A stretch of 64,000 nucleotides of DNA from an uncultured Collinsella sp. GTDB lineage: Bacteria; Actinomycetota; Coriobacteriia; Coriobacteriales; Coriobacteriaceae. This document shows positions 8,586 through 16,257 of this stretch, one piece after another. A program made the translations under genes and the position numbers. How positions within the stretch are numbered: the stretch's first letter is position 1; the number at the start of each line of letters is the position of its first letter. The stretch covers positions 1-64,000 of the forward strand of contig UQHQ01000007.1 in NCBI GenBank assembly GCA_900540945.1, in the 5' to 3' direction. Below the pieces are notes generated by a model. That model saw only the letters and a program-made list of their open reading frames with translations, searched no databases and had not been told where the DNA came from.

Positions 8586-9836
8586 ATGACCGATACCGCC
8601 GCAACCCGTCCCTACGGCGTGCTGGGCCGCGTGCTGGGCCACAGCTACACCCCGACCATCTACAAAGAGCTCGCAGGCCTGGAGTACGTGCGTTTTGAGC
8701 GCGAGCCCGAGGATCTTGAGGCTTTTATGACGGGTGACGAGTGGGAGGGCACCAACGTGACCATCCCCTACAAGCGTGCCGTCATGGAATACCTGGACGA
8801 GCTGAGCCCGCTGGCCGAGCGCATGGGCAACGTCAACACCATCACGCGCCTGCCCGATGGCCGCCTGCGCGGCGACAACACCGACTACTTTGGTTTTCAG
8901 TGTCTGGTCGAGGAGCTGGGCGTTGAAGTTGCCGACAAGAAGGTCCTTGTGCTCGGCGCCACCGGTGGCGCGGGCACTACGGCCAGCATGGTGCTCGGCG
9001 ATCTGGGCGCCATCGTCGTACCCGTGGGTCGCACGAGCGAGGTAAATTACGACAACATCGCGCAGCAATCCGATGCCGCGCTGCTCGTCAACTGCACGCC
9101 TGCCGGCATGTTCCCCCACTGCCCCGACGCTCCCTGCACGCTCGAAGGCCTCGATGCACTCGAGGGCGTCATCGACATTGTCTACAACCCCGCCCGTACG
9201 GGTCTGATGCTCGAGGCCGAGCGCCGAGGCATCCCCTGCATCGGCGGCCTGCTCATGCTTGTTGCCCAGGCGGCACAGGCCGTTGAGCGCTACACCGGCC
9301 AAGCCACCCCGCGCGAGCGCATCCTGGATGTGACGGAGCGGCTGTCCCACCGCGAGCAGAATATCGCGCTGATCGGCATGCCGGGTTCGGGCAAGACCCG
9401 TGTGGGCGAGCAGATCGCCCAGCTCACGGATCGCGAGCACATCGACTTGGACGCCGCGCTTGAGGAGCGCCTGGGGATGCCCTGCGCCGACTTTATCGTC
9501 GAGCGCGGCGAGGCAGCCTTCCGCGAGCAGGAGACGGCGGAGCTGGCCGACATCTCCAAGCGCAGCGGCCTGGTGCTTTCCACGGGCGGCGGCGTGGTCA
9601 CACGCGATGAGAACTATCCGCTACTGCACCAGAACAGCCAGATCGTGATGCTCAACCGCAAGCTCGACGAACTCGCCAGCAAGGGACGCCCTATCACCGT
9701 CCGCGACGGTATCGATAAGCTCGCCGAGCAGCGCATGCCGCGCTACCGCGCCTGGGCCGACTACATCATCGACTCACGCGACTGCGCCGCCAACACCGCC
9801 CGCGCCGTCCTCGACACCCTCCCACCCGCTCTCTAA
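8586..9836 (+). CDS. aroE-aroK: Fused shikimate dehydrogenase - shikimate kinase
   Basis: A 416-residue fusion of two consecutive pathway enzymes. Residues about 1-255 are AroE-like: GHSYTPTIYKEL at the shikimate site, NVTIPYKRAVMEYL with the catalytic lysine, DNTDYFGFQ and the NADP-binding VLGATGGAGTTASMVLGDLG. Residues about 257-416 are a shikimate kinase: P-loop IGMPGSGKTRVGEQIA, DLDAALEERLG, GEAAFREQETAEL and LSTGGGVVTRDEN. The kinase therefore phosphorylates the product of the N-terminal half. The ATG directly abuts the pheA stop (TAGATG), with GGAGGTGC as ribosome site. No other aroK is present in the cluster, consistent with the fusion being functional. Confidence 0.93.
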   Translation: MTDTAATRPYGVLGRVLGHSYTPTIYKELAGLEYVRFEREPEDLEAFMTGDEWEGTNVTIPYKRAVMEYLDELSPLAERMGNVNTITRLPDGRLRGDNTDYFGFQCLVEELGVEVADKKVLVLGATGGAGTTASMVLGDLGAIVVPVGRTSEVNYDNIAQQSDAALLVNCTPAGMFPHCPDAPCTLEGLDALEGVIDIVYNPARTGLMLEAERRGIPCIGGLLMLVAQAAQAVERYTGQATPRERILDVTERLSHREQNIALIGMPGSGKTRVGEQIAQLTDREHIDLDAALEERLGMPCADFIVERGEAAFREQETAELADISKRSGLVLSTGGGVVTRDENYPLLHQNSQIVMLNRKLDELASKGRPITVRDGIDKLAEQRMPRYRAWADYIIDSRDCAANTARAVLDTLPPAL

Positions 9837-9838
9837 CA

Positions 9839-9879
9839 AAAACCACCACAAAGGGGACAGGCACCTTTGTGGTGGTTTT
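9839..9879. terminator. 16-bp perfect hairpin after aroE-aroK, with GGGACAGGCACC core
   Basis: Stem 9839-9854 pairs perfectly with 9864-9879 across a 9-base loop and ends in TTTT, so it can work as an intrinsic terminator on either strand. The AAAGGGGACAGGCACCTTT core resembles the GGGAC-containing palindromes elsewhere in the window, so it may be one of a dispersed repeat family. Confidence 0.7.
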
Positions 9880-9922
9880 CCGTTCCGCCTTGCCAAATCG
9901 ACCTACCGCAAAGGAAGCAGCC

Positions 9923-10360
9923 ATGAAAGCACTCGTCATCAACGGCCCCAACCTCAACATGCTCGGCATTCGTGAGCCGGGCATCTACGGCAGCGACAAC
10001 TACGACCGCCTGGTCCAGATCTGCCAGGAGGCAGGCGCCGCGCAGGGCTTTGACGAGGTCGAGGTCTTCCAGTCCAACCACGAGGGCAGCATCGTCGACA
10101 AAATCCAGGAGGCTTACGGCAAGGTCGACGGCATCGTCATCAACCCGGCGGCCTACACGCACACCAGCGTAGCCATCCTGGACGCGCTCAAAGCCGTCGC
10201 CATCCCCGCCGTTGAGGTCCACATCAGCGCCGTCGAGACGCGCGAGGACTTCCGTCAGGTGAGCTACGCCCGCCTGGCCTGCTTCGCCACCATCACCGGC
10301 GAGGGCCTCCAGGGCTATGCCCATGCGCTGGAGCTGCTGAAAGAGCATCTGCTACACTAA
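9923..10360 (+). CDS. aroQ: 3-dehydroquinate dehydratase, type II
   Basis: Dehydrates 3-dehydroquinate to 3-dehydroshikimate, the step between AroB and AroE. The 145-residue size and the motifs INGPNLNMLGIREPGIYG (catalytic Tyr), QSNHEGSIVDKIQEA, NPAAYTHTSVAILDAL and VEVHISAVETREDFRQVSY are those of the dodecameric type II enzyme. AAAGGAAG precedes the ATG at 9923. It is separated from the rest of the cluster by a strong hairpin, so it may have its own promoter. Confidence 0.94.
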   Translation: MKALVINGPNLNMLGIREPGIYGSDNYDRLVQICQEAGAAQGFDEVEVFQSNHEGSIVDKIQEAYGKVDGIVINPAAYTHTSVAILDALKAVAIPAVEVHISAVETREDFRQVSYARLACFATITGEGLQGYAHALELLKEHLLH

Positions 10361-10364
10361 TCCA

Positions 10365-10395
10365 TGGGACAAAATAATCAGGTTTGTTTGTCCCA
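10365..10395 (+). repeat. GGGACA...TGTCCC hairpin repeat, copy 1
   Basis: A 9-base stem (TGGGACAAA / TTTGTCCCA) with a 13-base loop lies just after aroQ. The whole 31-base unit, including the loop sequence AATCAGG, recurs twice near 49526-49598, so it is a dispersed repeat and not merely a terminator. Confidence 0.65.
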
Positions 10396-10438
10396 AAACT
10401 AAAGTAACTGTCCAATCGACATACAAAGGAGCATATCC

Positions 10439-11563
10439 ATGTCCCAATACGATTACCTCGTTGTCGGCGCCGGCCTTTCGGGCGCTGTCTTCGCCAATGC
10501 CGCCAAGCGCGCCGGCAAGTCGGTCCTAGTCATCGACCGCCGCGACCACATCGCCGGCAACATCTACACCGAGGACGTCGAGGGCATCCAGGTCCACCGC
10601 TACGGCGCGCACATCTTCCACACCTCCATGAAGGACGTCTGGGACTACGTCAACCGCTTCGCCGAGTTCAACAACTACGTCAACTCGCCGGTCGCCAACT
10701 TCCACGGCAACATGTACAACATGCCCTTCAACATGAACACCTTCGCCAAGATGTGGCCGGGCGTCGTCACGCCGGCAGACGCCAAGGCCAAGATCGCCGA
10801 GCAGGTGGCCGCCGAGAACATCGGCGAGCCGCAGAACCTCGAGGAGCAAGCGCTGTCGCTCGTCGGCCGCGACATCTTCGAGACGCTTGTGAAGGGCTAC
10901 ACCGAGAAGCAGTGGGGCCGTGATTGCAAGGACCTGCCCGCGAGCATCATCAAGCGCCTCCCCTGCCGTTTCACCTACGACAACAACTACTTCAACGACC
11001 GCTACCAGGGCATCCCCATGGGCGGCTACACCAAGATGGTCGCCAACATGCTCGAGGGCGTCGAGGTGCGCTGCGGCGTGGAGTACAAGGAGCTGATCGC
11101 CGCCGAGCCCGATATCGCCGCCAAGACGATCTACTGCGGCCCCATTGACGCGTTCTACGACTTTAAGCTGGGCACGCTCGAGTACCGCAGCCTGCGCTTT
11201 GAGACCGAGACGCTCGACGAGCAGGACCACCAGGGCGTGGCCGTGGTCAACTACACCGAGCGCGAGATCCCTTACACCCGCATCATCGAGCACAAGCACT
11301 TTGAGTTCGGCACGCAGGACAAGACCGTCATCACGCGCGAGTACCCGGCGGACTGGAAGCCCGGCGACGAGCCCTACTACCCCATCAACGACGCCAAGAA
11401 CGAGGCCCTGTACAAGCAGTACGAGGAACTGGCGGCGCAGGAGGGCGACGTGATCTTTGCCGGTCGCCTGGGCGGCTACAAGTACTACGACATGGACAAG
11501 GCCATCGCCGCCGCCTTCGAGCTCGTCCGCAACGAGCTGGGCGTGGAGCCGACTGAGGCGTAA
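10439..11563 (+). CDS. glf: UDP-galactopyranose mutase
   Basis: Interconverts UDP-galactopyranose and UDP-galactofuranose with reduced FAD, supplying galactofuranose for surface glycans. The 374-residue protein begins with the FAD-binding fold VVGAGLSGAVFANAAKRAG and VIDRRDHIAGN. It then shows HRYGAHIFHTS, YTEKQWGRD and the C-terminal GRLGGYKYYDMDKAI. A GlfT2-like transferase lies at 16258-18099, a fitting partner. AAAGGAG precedes the ATG. It is followed by a hairpin terminator. Confidence 0.95.
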   Translation: MSQYDYLVVGAGLSGAVFANAAKRAGKSVLVIDRRDHIAGNIYTEDVEGIQVHRYGAHIFHTSMKDVWDYVNRFAEFNNYVNSPVANFHGNMYNMPFNMNTFAKMWPGVVTPADAKAKIAEQVAAENIGEPQNLEEQALSLVGRDIFETLVKGYTEKQWGRDCKDLPASIIKRLPCRFTYDNNYFNDRYQGIPMGGYTKMVANMLEGVEVRCGVEYKELIAAEPDIAAKTIYCGPIDAFYDFKLGTLEYRSLRFETETLDEQDHQGVAVVNYTEREIPYTRIIEHKHFEFGTQDKTVITREYPADWKPGDEPYYPINDAKNEALYKQYEELAAQEGDVIFAGRLGGYKYYDMDKAIAAAFELVRNELGVEPTEA

Positions 11564-11605
11564 GAGCCCAACAGCCAAAGGCTGATAGCCATTCTGAGAT
11601 GTAGA

Positions 11606-11640
11606 AAGTCCGGTGCAGCATCGCTGCATCGGACTTATTG
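11606..11640 (+). terminator. Hairpin terminator after glf
   Basis: A 14-bp stem (11606-11619 with 11623-11636, one G-T pair) with a 3-base loop is followed by a short T-containing stretch (ATTGTTG). Confidence 0.7.
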
Positions 11641-11670
11641 TTGAAGGAGCACTGCGTGCGCACACGTGCC

Positions 11671-11704
11671 AAAAAACAAAGACCCGGCACAATAACCGGG
11701 TCTT
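11671..11704 (-). terminator. Terminator downstream of tRNA-Arg(TCT)
   Basis: Stem AAGACCCGG / CCGGGTCTT with an 8-base loop. Read on the minus strand it is followed by TTTGTTTTTT, so it should end transcription coming through the tRNA. Confidence 0.75.
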
Positions 11705-11715
11705 CAAAAACTCTC

Positions 11716-11792
11716 TGGTGCTCCATGGCGGATTCGAACCGTCGACCTTGGGATTAGAAGTCCCCTGCTCTATCCAACTGAGCTAATGGAGC
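11716..11792 (-). tRNA. tRNA-Arg(TCT)
   Basis: Cloverleaf on the minus strand with acceptor GCTCCAT/ATGGAGC, D stem GCTC/GAGC, anticodon loop CTTCTAA and T-loop TTCGAAT. Anticodon TCT reads AGA. CCA is encoded. One pair in the T stem is mismatched. It lies at the edge of the polysaccharide locus, between glf and the ABC exporter. Confidence 0.94.
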
Positions 11793-11845
11793 ATAAAGCC
11801 GCACGTCCAAGCGGGTACAAGTTCACACGGCTAATAAATTATAAC

Positions 11846-12625
11846 CTACTTGAACTGGTCGTGGTATGCCTTGCAGACCTCATCCACGGGGCCATCCATA
11901 CGCAGGTCGCCCTTCTCGATCCAAACAGCACGCTGGCAAATACGCTCAACCTGCTCCATGGAGTGAGAAACGAACAAGACCGTGACGTCGCCACTCTCGA
12001 TAAAGTGCTGAATGCGGCGCTCGCACTTCTGCTGGAAAAAGACATCGCCAACAGAAAGCGTCTCATCGACGATGAGGATATCGGGCTCGGTAATCGTAGC
12101 AATAGCAAAGGCAATGCGCGCAACCATACCCGAAGAGAAGTTCTTCAGCGGCATGTCAACGAAGTCTTTGAGCTCAGCGAACTCAATGATGCCATCGAAG
12201 TTTGCATCAATAAACTCCTTGGTATAACCAAGGAGAGCGCCGTTGAGGTAGATGTTCTCGCGAGCGGAAAGCTCAGGATCAAAACCGGCGCCAAGCTCAA
12301 TCAACGGCGCAATATTGCCATGAACCTTAACCTCGCCCTCAGAGGGCTCAAGGACACCGGCGATGATTTTGAGCATCGTAGACTTGCCAGAACCATTGGT
12401 GCCAACCAGACCAACAACCTCGCCGCGATGAACGTCAAACGAGATGTTCTTAAGCGCACGGAACTCCTCAAAAAAGAGCTTATGGCGCGCCAAAGAAATG
12501 AAGTACTCCTTGAGGCTACCCAGAGACTCAGAGGCCATATTGAAGATCATCGTTACATCTTTGACCTCGACGGCCATGGGCTGCTTGCTGTAATCGACAG
12601 GAGCAGCGGTATTAGTTTCAGACAT
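11846..12625 (-). CDS. Polysaccharide/teichoic acid ABC exporter, ATP-binding subunit (Wzt/TagH type)
   Basis: Powers export of an undecaprenyl-linked glycan across the membrane together with the permease encoded just upstream. The 259-residue protein has Walker A GLVGTNGSGKSTMLKIIAG, the signature LKNFSSGMVARIAFAIAT and Walker B ILIVDETLSVGD. The phrase GAGFDPELSARENIYLNG is typical of the O-antigen/teichoic acid subfamily. There is no long C-terminal glycan-recognition domain, unlike E. coli O9a Wzt. AAGGAGCTTGC precedes the ATG. It is 9 bases from the permease gene. Confidence 0.92.
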   Translation of the reverse strand: MSETNTAAPVDYSKQPMAVEVKDVTMIFNMASESLGSLKEYFISLARHKLFFEEFRALKNISFDVHRGEVVGLVGTNGSGKSTMLKIIAGVLEPSEGEVKVHGNIAPLIELGAGFDPELSARENIYLNGALLGYTKEFIDANFDGIIEFAELKDFVDMPLKNFSSGMVARIAFAIATITEPDILIVDETLSVGDVFFQQKCERRIQHFIESGDVTVLFVSHSMEQVERICQRAVWIEKGDLRMDGPVDEVCKAYHDQFK

Positions 12626-12634
12626 GCAAGCTCC

Positions 12635-13480
12635 TTAGATATACAGGATGAATTTATGCTCAGTCTTGTGGAAAATCGTATAGCCAATGGCAAGCGAAAT
12701 CAAAGCCCAGGCAACGCAAAGACCAAATACCAGAGGGGACGGACTTTGCTGAAATAGAAAGATGTCGCGCATAAACGTAAGATAGTTATACATGGGATTG
12801 GCGTACATAATCACGCGAAGAATATGCGGCATCTGCGCAATAAAATCCGTGGTCCAGAAAATGGGAGTAAAGTACGTCCAAGCGGTGATAACGACGCTCC
12901 AAAGATGCATGACATCGCGGAAGAACACAGATAGTGCCGAAAGCATAAGGCCAAGACCCATACAGAACAGCATAAGAAAGAACAAGCAGACCGGCAAAAG
13001 TATCAGATGCCAGCTGGGAACGACGCGAAACCAAATCATAACAAGGGCAACGGCGACCAGCGAAAGTGCAAAGTTCACAAGGGAGAACAGGACTTTCTGA
13101 ACCGGGAACACCCAGCGGTGAACCTTAACCTTTTTAAGCAGCGAAGAAGCGCCCAAGATAGAAGACATGGCCTGCGTCGTAGAGTCGGACATCACAGAAA
13201 AGGTGACGTTACCGACGATGAGGTACAACGGGTACATATCGGGAGTGATGGAACCGTTGCGACCTTGTGCAAAGATAGTCGAAAAGACAATGGCCATGAC
13301 AACCATCATCAGCAACGGATTAAGCACCGACCATGCGATACCGAGAACGCTGCGGCGATACTTAAGTTTGAAATCCTTGGTTACCAGCTGCTCAAGAATG
13401 AACTTATCTTTTTGGAAATCATTTTTGGCGTGCGATGGAGGCATCGAGGCCTTGGGCGCAACCTGAGTCTGCTCTGTCAC
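12635..13480 (-). CDS. Polysaccharide/teichoic acid ABC exporter, permease (Wzm/TagG type)
   Basis: ABC-2 family permease of 281 residues with about six hydrophobic segments, for example MMVVMAIVFSTIFAQG and FALSLVAVALVMIWF. It forms the channel for glycan export with the adjacent ATPase. A soluble N-terminal stretch of about 30 residues precedes the first helix. The start is a GTG at 13480 with AAGGAG nine bases before it. A TATACT box on the minus strand at 13519-13524 is a plausible -10 for the two-gene unit. Confidence 0.9.
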   Translation of the reverse strand: MTEQTQVAPKASMPPSHAKNDFQKDKFILEQLVTKDFKLKYRRSVLGIAWSVLNPLLMMVVMAIVFSTIFAQGRNGSITPDMYPLYLIVGNVTFSVMSDSTTQAMSSILGASSLLKKVKVHRWVFPVQKVLFSLVNFALSLVAVALVMIWFRVVPSWHLILLPVCLFFLMLFCMGLGLMLSALSVFFRDVMHLWSVVITAWTYFTPIFWTTDFIAQMPHILRVIMYANPMYNYLTFMRDIFLFQQSPSPLVFGLCVAWALISLAIGYTIFHKTEHKFILYI

Positions 13481-13518
13481 GAACGCAACTCCTTACATCG
13501 TTTCGTTAGCAACTCGAA

Positions 13519-13605
13519 AGTATAGCCCCCGCGCACATGGAAAATGCGGCGATACGCTGACGATAAAAGGAACCCACAAACTCGGCCGCCCCGGCACTCT
13601 ATACT
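13519..13605. promoter_or_regulatory. Divergent promoter region with two TATACT boxes
   Basis: TATACT appears on the minus strand at 13519-13524 (towards the ABC permease) and on the plus strand at 13600-13605 (towards the glycosyltransferase at 13637). Each lies 30-45 bases from its start codon. Clear -35 hexamers were not seen. Confidence 0.4.
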
Positions 13606-13636
13606 ATTGTAGTTTTGAACCCAACCGAGGAGCACC

Positions 13637-14581
13637 ATGGATTACCGCAACGTCGCCGTGCTTATCCCCTGTTACAACGAGGCAGTCACAATCAAAAAGG
13701 TCGTCGAGGACTTTAAGCGCGAACTCCCTGGAGCAGCTATCTATGTCTACGACAACAACTCCACAGACGGAACGGCTCGAATTGCCCGCGATGCCGGGGC
13801 AATCGTGCGCTATGAGGGCCGTCAAGGCAAGGGCAATGTCTGCCGCCAGATGTTCCGCGACATCGAGGCAGACTGCTACTTGATGGTCGACGGCGACGAT
13901 ACCTACCCCGCAGAGTCGGCAGCGGCACTTTGCTCCCCCGTCCTCAATGGCGAAGCAGACATGACGGTAGGCGACCGTCTCTCAAACGGCACGTACGCCG
14001 AGGAGAACAAGCGCGCCTTCCACGGTTTTGGCAACAACCTGGTGCGCGCCATGATCAAGTGGATCTATGGGTACAGCTTTGATGATGTCATGACGGGCTA
14101 TCGAGCTATGAGCAGGCCTTTTGTCAAAACGTTCCCCGTGCTTTCCGAGGGCTTCCAAATCGAAACCGAACTTTCCATCCACGCCGTCGACCACCGCTGG
14201 CGCATCAAAGACGTGCCCATCGTCTACCGTGACCGCCCCGAAGGATCCGTGTCGAAGCTCAACACGGTCAGTGACGGCATCAAGGTCACCAGCATGATCG
14301 GCACGCTCTTTAAGGACTACAGGCCGCTTAAGTTTTTTGGACTCACAGCGGCGATCTTCGCAATCATTGGGCTAATACTGGGCATTCCCGTCATTGTTGA
14401 ATACGCACAGACCGGCTTGGTACCGCGCTTCCCTACCGCCATCCTTGCTGTAGCCTTTATGTTTCTATGCGGTCTCTCGCTCGCCACTGGTTTTGTACTG
14501 GACTCAGTAGCCAAGGTCGAACGCAAGCAGTGGGAGCTTAAAGTCTATGAGGAATATGAGCGTGCAGAATATCGTAAATAG
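13637..14581 (+). CDS. Membrane-anchored family 2 glycosyltransferase
   Basis: A GT-A enzyme of 314 residues. The N-terminal catalytic domain has VLIPCYNEAVTIKKVVEDF, DNNSTDGTARIARDAGA and the metal-binding MVDGDDTYPAE. Two hydrophobic segments at the C terminus (FFGLTAAIFAIIGLILGIPV and ILAVAFMFLCGLSLATGFVL) anchor it. This is the layout of polyprenyl-phosphate sugar synthases (DPM1/GtrB-like), so it may charge undecaprenyl phosphate with a sugar. The donor is not known. GAGGAGCACC precedes the ATG. The following membrane protein overlaps its 3' end by 35 bases. Confidence 0.88.
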   Translation: MDYRNVAVLIPCYNEAVTIKKVVEDFKRELPGAAIYVYDNNSTDGTARIARDAGAIVRYEGRQGKGNVCRQMFRDIEADCYLMVDGDDTYPAESAAALCSPVLNGEADMTVGDRLSNGTYAEENKRAFHGFGNNLVRAMIKWIYGYSFDDVMTGYRAMSRPFVKTFPVLSEGFQIETELSIHAVDHRWRIKDVPIVYRDRPEGSVSKLNTVSDGIKVTSMIGTLFKDYRPLKFFGLTAAIFAIIGLILGIPVIVEYAQTGLVPRFPTAILAVAFMFLCGLSLATGFVLDSVAKVERKQWELKVYEEYERAEYRK

Positions 14582-16220
14582 CGCGATCAGACCGCTTAAG
14601 GAGTTCAACGGCGCCGCATTATTGACGGCAATGATCATCTCTGCCTTAAGCACAGTCGGATACAAATACGCAAACATTTATACAATGAAAGGGCAGCGCC
14701 TGTCCTTGTACCTCACTACAGCGGCGTGGTTTGTTATATGGGCCCTAATTGGATATATAGGCTTATGGTTGCTATTCAATGCATGGGACAATAAACAAGC
14801 GGGAAGCATTTGGAAGACAAACACATTTCAATTTGGGGCTTTATGCACAGTTGGCATGATGCTGAGCTGGACCCTTTGGATAACCCTTCATTATCCAGGA
14901 GCCATGCGAGACGACACATTGGCGCAATTATTCCAGTACTTTGAATACGCGCCATACTGGACTCAACATCCTGTCTTTGACACGCTCATATTTGGTTCCT
15001 TCATTAGATTGGGAATCGTGCTAGGCGACCAGTGGTTCGATCTATACATTTTCCTTTTAGCCCAAGCCCTCGTTACAGCCGCCACCTTTACCTACATCTT
15101 GCTCTACCTAAGAAAACACGGCACTCCTAGCTGGCTTGTAATAGGCAGCCTCATTTTTTATATGTTCGCACGCGTTATCTACGCGCCGCTCAATACGATG
15201 AGCAAGGATGCAATCAACGGTTGGTCATTTGCTTTGACGTGCTTGTATATGGTAGAAATTATCCGCACGCGAGGATCTTGGCTAGAAAAACCAAAACACA
15301 TCATTGCGTTTATCGCGGTTGCATTCTTTTGCATCGCATCCAAACGAACTATGATGTATCTTATCGTGCCCTTTATGCTACTAACGGGGTAAGTGATTCT
15401 GTTGGGGCAAGGCAAAAAGAAGGCGGCTTTAACGATTGCTGCAGGTATCATCCCTGCAGCCCTGGTCTTAGGTGTCTTAAACCCCGCAATAAATAAACAG
15501 CTTCAACCAATCCAATCAAAAACGCACGAAATGTACTCAATACCGGTGCAGCAAATAGTACGTACCTATAAAGATCACCCGGATGCACTCACTAAAGAGG
15601 ACGTGCATGAGCTATCACAGTGTTTCGATATCGAATCAGCTGTTAATGTTTACAACCCCCATCGATCGGACGAGGTCAACGGCTGCTGGATTTTGGAAGC
15701 ATCAAAAAAGCCCTTTTACAAAACATGGATAAGGCTAGCGAGTAAATACCCAATCAGCTACCTCGAAGCCTTTGAAAGCTTATCAGGCGCCTGGATGTCA
15801 CTCAACACGACAATCGACTACAACAGAGATCTGCACGTTCTTGACTCAAAAGAGCAAATGGACCTGTGGACCCACATGGACATTCTCGCCAAAAAGAGCG
15901 ACGCAATCAAGCAATTCTTCCCCGTACCAGACGAGCCATCAAATTTGATCAGCCGTGTTGCGAATAAACTCGATGATATTCAATCCCGCATACAGCCCAT
16001 TTCAAGCTACGGGCTCTATAGCTTCGCAATCCCGTTTAGCACATTCACGTACGCAATATGGAAGAGAAACGGTACATTGTTCTTGGCTATATTAATTTGG
16101 GCAATCCTTTTCATCTCATTTATCGTAGGACCAATTGCGTTGTATTGGTACACAATACCGGCTACATTCACCGCACCGCTAGTACTCGCTCTACCCTATC
16201 TTCTAAAGGAAAAAGACTAA
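14547..16220 (+). pseudogene. DUF6020-like polytopic membrane protein, interrupted by one in-frame TAA
   Basis: Reading from the ATG at 14547, 281 codons run to a TAA at 15390-15392. The same frame then continues without a gap for 275 more codons to 16220. Together they make one membrane protein of about 557 codons with many hydrophobic segments and a large extracellular region near the C terminus. PGAMRDDTLAQLFQYFEYAP and TQHPVFDTLIFGSF resemble DUF6020/GT39-like integral membrane proteins of surface-glycan loci. Its overlap with the glycosyltransferase suggests that the pair acts together, with this protein perhaps using the lipid-linked sugar. A GTG at 15393 could restart translation, but half a protein of this kind is unlikely to work. 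A sequencing error cannot be excluded. Confidence 0.7.
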
Positions 16221-16223
16221 ATA

Positions 16224-16251
16224 GGGGTCTGTCGGCATTTCGACAGACCCC
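16224..16251. terminator. Bidirectional terminator between converging genes
   Basis: An 11-bp perfect stem (GGGGTCTGTCG / CGACAGACCCC) with a 6-base loop lies exactly between the stops of the converging genes ending at 16220 and 16258. Confidence 0.8.
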
Positions 16252-16257
16252 TTAACG

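Noticed and set aside
11716..13480. A genomic island inserted at tRNA-Arg(TCT)
   Set aside because: No integrase, no duplicated 3' tRNA end and no attachment-site repeat was found; the tRNA simply borders the glycan locus.
15393..16220. The second half of the DUF6020-like protein as an independent gene starting at GTG 15393
   Set aside because: It begins directly after the TAA in the same frame, lacks a convincing ribosome site and starts in the middle of a membrane domain, so a broken single gene is simpler.
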